DNA of 10,005 nucleotides from an uncultured Steroidobacter sp. (GTDB taxonomy: Bacteria > Pseudomonadota > Gammaproteobacteria > Steroidobacterales > Steroidobacteraceae): contig CAMLEO010000269.1 in NCBI GenBank assembly GCA_946478975.1, positions 1 to 10,005 of the forward strand. The letters run 5' to 3'. The notes under the pieces are model-generated. The model searched no databases. It had not been told where the DNA came from and saw only the letters and a program-made list of their open reading frames with translations. A program made the translations under genes and the position numbers. Positions 5,073 through 10,005 of the stretch are shown in pieces; the first letter of the stretch is position 1, and every line of letters starts with the position of its first letter.

Positions 5073-7522
5073 CTATGCGTCACCTGCAGCACGCTGTTGC
5101 GGATCTGCTCGTGCAGCACCAGCTGCGCGTCATCGGCGACGGCCGGCAGCATGTCGGTGTAGGTCAGGCGCCCCTCGGCGTTCACGCCCAGCACGTTACG
5201 GGCGCGCAGCAGATCGATGAAGCTCTTGAACAGCACCTTGTCGAAGAACTCCGGCGAGTTCAGCTCGTACAGCAGCGACATGCGCTGCGCCATCAGCTGA
5301 CATTGCGACTCCAGCGCATCCTGGCTGATGCGGCCGCTGCCATGTTTGAGCAGCACTGCGATCACCAGGTAGTAGCGCTCGATGATTTGCACCGTGATAT
5401 GGGCCAGCAGCGACAGCTGCACCGCTTCGGCCGAGCCAGTTGGCGGACGACGCCATTGCGCGCCCGCCTCCACCGCTTCGAGCAAGCCGTGATTGGAAAG
5501 ATCGTCGAGCGTCTCCAGCACGGCCGCGCTCACTTCTTCTTCCGTCCAGCGTAGAAACAGCTCGTCGCGCACGTATGGATAAATGCGCCACATCAGGCGC
5601 TGGATGTCCTGGGTGTGCATGGTGCGGTTGTTCAGGAAACAGCAGGCAATCAGCGACGGCAGCGCCATCAGGTGCAGCACGTTGTTACGGAAGTACGTCA
5701 TCAGCACGGAATTTTCTTCCGTCATCTGCATGACATCGCCGAGCGGATGTTTCAAACGCTGAATCACGCCCATGCGCTCGCCATGACGCACGATCGATGC
5801 GCCGTCGGTCTCGGTGACCCACACCAGCGAAGAATACGGCGCCTGGCGCAGCAGCGATGCATACAGCTCAAACTGCCGCACCAGATCGGTTTCCAGCATC
5901 GACTGCTTCGGCGTAGCGAGCAGGGCCAGGGCGATGAGATTCATCGGCGCGACACAGGCCGCGCTGTTGATGCTCGTCATGATCCGCGTCGCCAGCTCAT
6001 CGACTGCAGTCGCGAGCCACGCCGGACGCTCAACCTTCTCCACCGCGCGGCGGTTGTCCGGATCGTGACGTTTCAACACTTCGTCGAGATGAATGGCTTC
6101 GCCGAAGCTCACGTGCACCTTGCCGAAGTGTTTGCGCAGCGTCGGGATCGCACGCAGCATGGTGAAGATCGATTCCTTTTCCTTGGGCTTGCCCAGCATC
6201 TCGTTGACGTAGGTCTTGCCCTCGACCACGCGCTCGTAGCCGAAATACACCGGCAGGAAAACGATCGGGCGACGCGGATCGCGCAGGTAGCTGCGCAACG
6301 TCATCGACAGCATGCCGGTCTTCGGTTGTAACAAACGGCCGGTGCGGCTGCGGCCACCTTCGATGAAGTACTCGATGGAATGGCCGCGCGCCATCATCAA
6401 GCCCAGATACTTCATGAAGACCATGGTGTAGAGCGCGTTGCCCTTGAAACTGCGACGCATGAAGAACGCGCCGCCCTTGCGCAGGAAGCGCCCGACGCCT
6501 GCCATGTTCAAGTTCACGCCGGCGGCGATGTGCGGGATCGCGTAGCCTTTGTAATAGATGACATACGACAGCAGCAGATAGTCGATGTGACTGCGATGGC
6601 ACGGCACGTAGATGACTTCGTTGCCGTCGATCACTCGTTGCAATTGCTCGACGTGATGCAGCTCGACGCCGTCGTACAAGCGCGTCCAGAACCAGCTCAA
6701 GCCCTTCGCCATGAAGGCGACGAAGATGTGCGAATAGTTGGCCGCGATCTCGTTGATGTAATCCTGCGCCAGCTTCAACGCATCACGACGAGAAATCTTC
6801 TTCGACCTCATCTCGTCCGCCATCGCGCGACGAATGGGAGCGGCACGCAGCAGCTGTGCGGTCATGGTTCGACGATGCGACAGGTCCGGCCCGATGGCCG
6901 CCGCACGTTGTCTCGCCAGCACGGTCCGCAACGAACGCGTGATTCGACGAACGGCGCGTGATTTGTCCGGGCCTTCGTTGACTGCGGCGCGCAGCGACAG
7001 AGGCTCGCCGAACTGCACGAACAGATTGCGGCCGTTCACCATGATGGAAAGCATGCGCTGGAACCGACCGACGCGCTCCCAGTTCTCCGACAGCAGAATG
7101 CGCAGCCACGAGTGCTTGCGATCGGGCGCCCGGCCCCACAGAACCGTGACAGGCACCAGGTCGACATCGAGCGTGGGATCTTCGATCGCGGCATCGACCA
7201 GCGTGCGCATTTCGTTCGAGATGCGATAGTCGGTGCGATCGCCCCAGAAGCCCGCGCGACGTTCGAGAAACAACACCGACTGCGATGGCAGCGGCTTCTT
7301 CAACGCTTGCGACGGCGACGGCAGCCCGTGAGCCGCGCATACTTTTTCCAGCACCACGATGTCCGCGGCGCCGTACTCGTTCAGCACATAACAGATCGGT
7401 CGTTCAGGCTGCGCGTAGCGTGTGCGCACATCCTCGGGCAGCACGTGCGGGCGCGCCCACACGGAAACCGGGGCACGCAGCAGTCCCAGCCAGAGTCTGT
7501 CGAATCCGGAGATATCGGCCAT
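5069..7522 (-). CDS. plsB: Glycerol-3-phosphate 1-O-acyltransferase PlsB
   Basis: PlsB attaches an acyl chain from acyl-ACP or acyl-CoA to sn-glycerol-3-phosphate, making lysophosphatidic acid, the first step of phospholipid synthesis, at the inner membrane. The protein has 817 residues, against 807 in E. coli. Motif I is HRSHID at 309-314, with the catalytic pair His309 and Asp314 (E. coli His306 and Asp311). Motif II is GAFFMRR at 351-357, motif III FIEGGRSRTGR at 386-396 and motif IV IVFLPVYFGYE at 420-430. GYAIPHIAAGVNLNM (326-340) and KTGMLSMT (401-408) are also near-identical to E. coli. The N-terminus aligns with that of E. coli PlsB, which supports the ATG at 7522. There is no clear Shine-Dalgarno in front of it. 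The lipoprotein gene ends 21 bases upstream in the same reading frame. The stop overlaps the pldA start, so these two phospholipid genes are probably translated together. Confidence 0.97.
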   Translation of the reverse strand: MADISGFDRLWLGLLRAPVSVWARPHVLPEDVRTRYAQPERPICYVLNEYGAADIVVLEKVCAAHGLPSPSQALKKPLPSQSVLFLERRAGFWGDRTDYRISNEMRTLVDAAIEDPTLDVDLVPVTVLWGRAPDRKHSWLRILLSENWERVGRFQRMLSIMVNGRNLFVQFGEPLSLRAAVNEGPDKSRAVRRITRSLRTVLARQRAAAIGPDLSHRRTMTAQLLRAAPIRRAMADEMRSKKISRRDALKLAQDYINEIAANYSHIFVAFMAKGLSWFWTRLYDGVELHHVEQLQRVIDGNEVIYVPCHRSHIDYLLLSYVIYYKGYAIPHIAAGVNLNMAGVGRFLRKGGAFFMRRSFKGNALYTMVFMKYLGLMMARGHSIEYFIEGGRSRTGRLLQPKTGMLSMTLRSYLRDPRRPIVFLPVYFGYERVVEGKTYVNEMLGKPKEKESIFTMLRAIPTLRKHFGKVHVSFGEAIHLDEVLKRHDPDNRRAVEKVERPAWLATAVDELATRIMTSINSAACVAPMNLIALALLATPKQSMLETDLVRQFELYASLLRQAPYSSLVWVTETDGASIVRHGERMGVIQRLKHPLGDVMQMTEENSVLMTYFRNNVLHLMALPSLIACCFLNNRTMHTQDIQRLMWRIYPYVRDELFLRWTEEEVSAAVLETLDDLSNHGLLEAVEAGAQWRRPPTGSAEAVQLSLLAHITVQIIERYYLVIAVLLKHGSGRISQDALESQCQLMAQRMSLLYELNSPEFFDKVLFKSFIDLLRARNVLGVNAEGRLTYTDMLPAVADDAQLVLHEQIRNSVLQVTHR

Positions 7523-7543
7523 TGCAGTGAAGTCGGCGACGCG

Positions 7544-7765
7544 CTACTCGGCGGTCGGGTTCTCTTTTTCCTGCAGGGTCCGGTCCGTGTTGTCCTTCTC
7601 CTGCTGCAGTGTCTGCTCGACGCTGCGAGCCTTGTCGATCTCGCGCTGATACGGTTGCTCGGCGGCCGGCGGCGGATCCGCGGGTTTTTGCTCCGAGCCG
7701 CACGCCGCCAGCACGAGCAGCAGCGAGACCAGGGACGCCGCGCTCAATATTCTGCTTTTGTTCAT
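7544..7765 (-). CDS. Small lipoprotein of unknown function
   Basis: The product has 73 residues with a lipoprotein signal peptide: basic MNKSR, a hydrophobic core at about 6-19, and the lipobox LAAC with Cys22 as the lipidated residue. Residue +2 is Gly, so sorting to the outer membrane is expected. The mature part is a Pro/Ala-rich linker (about 27-38) followed by a charged, probably helical segment with PYQREIDKARSVEQTLQQEK (38-57) and a short acidic tail. I do not recognise the family. The start is well supported: a perfect AGGAGG (7779-7774) lies eight bases before the ATG. A longer in-frame start at 7927 would bury the signal peptide and overlap the next gene. It is 21 bases upstream of plsB and probably in its operon. 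Lipoprotein status is near certain; function unknown. Confidence 0.85.
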   Translation of the reverse strand: MNKSRILSAASLVSLLLVLAACGSEQKPADPPPAAEQPYQREIDKARSVEQTLQQEKDNTDRTLQEKENPTAE

Positions 7766-7773
7766 GACGGGAA

Positions 7774-7779
7774 CCTCCT
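7774..7779 (-). promoter_or_regulatory. Consensus Shine-Dalgarno of the lipoprotein gene
   Basis: The minus strand reads AGGAGG with eight bases to the ATG at 7765. It is the strongest ribosome binding site in the window and fixes the lipoprotein start. The 56-base gap to the upstream hydrolase gene (7766-7821) may also hold a promoter, but I see only a weak TACTAT-like box and no -35. Confidence 0.75.
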
Positions 7780-7821
7780 GTCGATGCGGGTGCGGATAGT
7801 AGCAGGACGCGCGCACACGCC

Positions 7822-8334
7822 TCAGGCGCTCGCTAACAACCTTTGCAGGAACCGGTCCAGCAAGGCGCGAATATCGTCGATGTTTGCGCTCAGCCGATGA
7901 TCGGAATCCAGAATGTGAAGCGCGCATTTGTATTGGCGCGCGAAGCGGATGCTGTTGTCCACCGGCACGATATCGTCGTTCCAGCCGTGCACGATGTCGA
8001 CCGGGCAGGCCGGCGGCGTCGGCGTGAAGCGTTCATATCCGGGCATGAAGAACGCCGGCGCGAGCAGGAACAGCCCTCGCGTCATCACCTGCGTCGAGAC
8101 GGTGGTGCAAACGTGCGCACCGAGGCTCGATCCGACCAGGATCAACTCGCCCGGCAGCTTCTTGCACACGTCGAGCAATTTCTCCACGCGCGCCAGCGGG
8201 TCGGGCATGTTGCGATAGTCGACCGACTCCACCGTCAGTCCATGCCGGCGCGCGACTTCGGCCATGGCGACGATTTTCGTGCCCCAGGGCTCGCCGTCCT
8301 GGCCGTGCGAGAACACGATGTATTGATCGCTCAC
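7822..8334 (-). CDS. Small alpha/beta-fold serine hydrolase
   Basis: This 170-residue single-domain hydrolase carries the nucleophile elbow GSSLG at 68-72, with Ser70. [11 protein letters not shown] (116-126) supplies the likely catalytic Asp (Asp120 or Asp121). SDHRLS (144-149) supplies the likely catalytic His146, in the usual order and spacing. An oxyanion-type HGQDGEPWG loop lies at 10-18. The lack of a cap domain and the length resemble small esterase-like YqiA/YcfP/RBBP9-type hydrolases; the substrate cannot be told. No signal peptide is present, so it should be cytoplasmic. The start is GTG at 8334, overlapping the ttcA stop by GTGA, with GGGAGAG upstream inside ttcA. An in-frame ATG at 8547 exists, but it would add 71 residues read out of frame through ttcA and is not credible. 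Confidence 0.85.
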   Translation of the reverse strand: MSDQYIVFSHGQDGEPWGTKIVAMAEVARRHGLTVESVDYRNMPDPLARVEKLLDVCKKLPGELILVGSSLGAHVCTTVSTQVMTRGLFLLAPAFFMPGYERFTPTPPACPVDIVHGWNDDIVPVDNSIRFARQYKCALHILDSDHRLSANIDDIRALLDRFLQRLLASA

Positions 8335-9173
8335 TCGAACAGCTCTCCCGGATTGTTCGTTACATTCTTCGGTGCGGGGCGGGTATTGAAATCGAACGCC
8401 GCCGGATCGGCCAGGTGCGAGGGCACCACGTTGCGCACGCTTGCGAAGATCGATTCGGTACGCCCCGGATACTGACGCTCCCACTCGCGCAGCATCTTCT
8501 TGATCTCCACGCGCTGCATGTTTTCCTGCGAGCCGCACAGCGAGCACGGAATCAACGGAAACTCGCGGGCGCGCGCATAACGTTCGATGTCGGACTCGGC
8601 CACATACGCCAGCGGCCGGATCACGACGTGCCGCCCGTCCTCGGAATGCAGCTTCGGCGGCATCGCCTTCAGCTTGCCGCCGAAGAACATGTTCAGGAAC
8701 AACGTTTCCACGATGTCATCGCGATGATGGCCGAGTGCAATCTTGGTCACGCCGTTTTCGGCCGCGTATCGATACAGCGCGCCTCGCCGCAAGCGCGAGC
8801 ACAGGCCGCACATGGTCTTGCCTTCGGGGATGACGCGCTTCACGACGCTGTAGGTGTCCTGCTCGATGATATGAAACGGCACACCCAGCGCTTTGAGATA
8901 TGCAGGCAGCACGTGTTCGGGGAAGCCCGGCTGCTTTTGATCCAGATTGACCGCGACCAGCTCGAAGTCCACCGGCGCGCTCCGCTGCAACGACATCAGG
9001 ATGTCCAGCAGCGTGTAGGAATCCTTGCCGCCCGACAGGCACACCATCACTTTGTCGCCCGCTTCGATCATGCGGAAATCTTCAATGGCCTTGCCGACCA
9101 GGCCGCGCAGCCTGGCCTGCAGCCGCTTGAAGTTGTTCGAATAATGATCTACGTATGGGGGCACTGCGGACAT
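8331..9173 (-). CDS. ttcA: tRNA 2-thiocytidine(32) synthetase TtcA
   Basis: TtcA activates C32 of certain tRNAs with ATP and replaces the C2 oxygen with sulfur, using a [4Fe-4S] cluster. The PP-loop SGGKDS is at 47-52 and the cluster cysteines Cys122 and Cys125 (CGLC) are at the same numbers as in E. coli. A second pair, Cys210 and Cys213 (CSLC), supplies the third ligand. [19 protein letters not shown] (72-90) and [19 protein letters not shown] are near-identical to E. coli. The protein has 280 residues; E. coli TtcA is longer at its C-terminus. I chose ATG 9173 rather than 9215: it gives exact register with the E. coli N-terminus and begins two bases after the peptidase stop. The longer form would overlap that gene by 40 bases. 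The GTGA overlap downstream suggests an operon with the hydrolase. Confidence 0.97.
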   Translation of the reverse strand: MSAVPPYVDHYSNNFKRLQARLRGLVGKAIEDFRMIEAGDKVMVCLSGGKDSYTLLDILMSLQRSAPVDFELVAVNLDQKQPGFPEHVLPAYLKALGVPFHIIEQDTYSVVKRVIPEGKTMCGLCSRLRRGALYRYAAENGVTKIALGHHRDDIVETLFLNMFFGGKLKAMPPKLHSEDGRHVVIRPLAYVAESDIERYARAREFPLIPCSLCGSQENMQRVEIKKMLREWERQYPGRTESIFASVRNVVPSHLADPAAFDFNTRPAPKNVTNNPGELFE

Positions 9174-9175
9174 GA

Positions 9176-10005
9176 TCAGATTTCCAGATATTTCCCTTCG
9201 ATATACCGCAACCACGAGGCCGCGGACAGCGGCTTGCCGGTCGCGTTGCGAATCAGGTCCGGCGTGCTGACGCTGGCGGCGAGCGAATGCACGTTCTGCC
9301 GCAGCCAGTCGAACAGGCCGCTGAACTTGCCGGCCGCAATCTCCTCGTCGAGCTCGGGCCGCTCGGCGCGCAAGCTTTCATATAACTGGCCGGCGATCAC
9401 CGCGCCGATGGCATACGAGGGGAAATAGCCGAACGAGCCCACCGCCCAATGCACGTCCTGCAGGCAGCCTTCGGCGTCGTTCGCCGGACGCACGCCCAGT
9501 CTATCGGCCATGCGAGTGTTCCAGGCTTCAGGCAAGTCACGAATCTTGAGCTCGCCGCGCAAAATTTCCTGCTCCACTTCATAACGCAGCATGATGTGCA
9601 CCGGATAGGTCACCTCGTCGGCGTCGACGCGGATCATGCTCCGGCGCACGCGCGTGAGCAGCCGGTACAAATTCTCCACTTCCCATTCCGGCCCGCTGAC
9701 GCCGAACGCTTTTTCCATCTGCGGCTTCAGATAGCGCAGGAACGGGCGGTTGCGACAGATCAGCATCTCCATCAGCAGCGACTGGCTTTCCTGCATGGCC
9801 ATGCCGCGATCGCGCCCGACCGGCTGGCCGCGCCAGGCTTCCGGCAGGCCGACGTCGTACATCGCATGGCCGGTCTCGTGCAGCACGCCCATCAGGCCAG
9901 TGAGCGGATCGCTCGGGCTGAAGCGCGTGGTGATGCGAATGTCGCCGGGAATGCCGCCGGTGAATGGATGCTCGCTTTCGTCCAGCCGCCCGCGATCGAA
10001 CGGAA
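9176..10005 (-). CDS. M32-family metallocarboxypeptidase (Taq type), 5' end outside window
   Basis: The C-terminal 275 residues of a zinc carboxypeptidase are present; intact members have about 500. Motifs known for the family appear in order (numbered from the first complete codon): HPF at 12-14, DIRIT (DXRXT) at 21-25, HETGH (HEXXH) at 42-46, QESQ in place of HES/GQ at 71-74, IRVDAD (IRXXAD) near 110, and GCLQDVHW (GXXQDXHW). His42, His46 and Glu72 should bind zinc; the 26-residue gap from the second His to the Glu is the same as in Pyrococcus carboxypeptidase as I recall it. The enzyme removes C-terminal residues from peptides, probably in the cytoplasm. The unusual point is Gln71 where the HES/GQ motif has His. 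It sits two bases upstream of ttcA and is probably cotranscribed. Confidence 0.95.
   Translation of the reverse strand, partial: PFDRGRLDESEHPFTGGIPGDIRITTRFSPSDPLTGLMGVLHETGHAMYDVGLPEAWRGQPVGRDRGMAMQESQSLLMEMLICRNRPFLRYLKPQMEKAFGVSGPEWEVENLYRLLTRVRRSMIRVDADEVTYPVHIMLRYEVEQEILRGELKIRDLPEAWNTRMADRLGVRPANDAEGCLQDVHWAVGSFGYFPSYAIGAVIAGQLYESLRAERPELDEEIAAGKFSGLFDWLRQNVHSLAASVSTPDLIRNATGKPLSAASWLRYIEGKYLEI

Noticed and set aside
5615..6331. Open frame on plus strand opposite plsB (238 codons)
   Set aside because: Antisense shadow of plsB: His/Arg/Gln-rich translation, no ribosome binding site, no domain.
7766..7927. Longer in-frame start for the lipoprotein (ATG at 7927)
   Set aside because: It would place 54 residues before a classic lipoprotein signal peptide and overlap the hydrolase gene; the AGGAGG before 7765 decides the start.
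9174..9215. Longer ttcA start (ATG at 9215)
   Set aside because: It adds 14 residues absent from E. coli TtcA and overlaps the peptidase gene; ATG 9173 keeps exact register.
8415..9428. 337-codon open frame on plus strand spanning ttcA and the peptidase 3' end
   Set aside because: It crosses the boundary of two real minus-strand genes and encodes a compositionally biased string; a by-product of codon bias.
1..10005. tRNA/rRNA genes, CRISPR arrays, insertion sequences, integrase or defence genes
   Set aside because: Looked for on both strands; no cloverleaf-like gene, regularly spaced repeat, transposase, recombinase or nuclease motif was seen, and real genes fill nearly the whole window.

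Overview
The window reads as chromosomal DNA of a GC-rich gammaproteobacterium. PlsB, TtcA, ArfB and a YrfG-type nucleotidase all match enterobacterial proteins closely, and base composition and codon use suggest a member of the Xanthomonadales/Nevskiales/Steroidobacter side of the class (inference; no rRNA or other marker is present). Coding density is very high. There are no tRNA or rRNA genes, insertion sequences, CRISPR arrays or phage genes, and no gene-free stretch longer than about 70 bases.

Layout. (1) 1-427, minus: 5' part of a HAD-family GMP/IMP nucleotidase (YrfG type), running off the left edge. (2) 498-3055, plus: a tight run of four genes, namely a DUF3301 membrane-anchored protein, a 74-residue DUF465 (YdcH-like) coiled coil, a MscS-family mechanosensitive channel and the ribosome-rescue hydrolase ArfB. 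(3) 3089-3418, minus: a low-molecular-weight tyrosine-phosphatase-like protein, divergent from (4) 3481-3879, plus: a DUF1761 four-helix membrane protein. (5) 7765-3876, minus: a small lipoprotein, PlsB (glycerol-3-phosphate acyltransferase) and PldA (outer membrane phospholipase A), with plsB and pldA overlapping by ATGA. (6) 10005-7822, minus: an M32 carboxypeptidase (its start lies outside the window), TtcA (tRNA 2-thiocytidine synthesis) and a small alpha/beta hydrolase that overlaps ttcA by GTGA.

How the genes fit together. Much of the window concerns the cell envelope: PlsB begins phospholipid synthesis, PldA breaks down phospholipid misplaced in the outer leaflet, MscS relieves osmotic tension, and there are a lipoprotein and two unknown membrane proteins. 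The rest is RNA and protein upkeep (TtcA, ArfB, M32 peptidase) and nucleotide turnover (YrfG). I see no evidence of a new defence or mobile system. The points most worth checking are the plsB-pldA coupling, the beta-rich N-terminal extension and non-aromatic C-terminus of PldA, the unidentified lipoprotein ahead of plsB, the His-to-Gln change in the HES/GQ motif of the M32 peptidase, and a possible leaderless start with a two-codon mini-ORF at the DUF465 gene.
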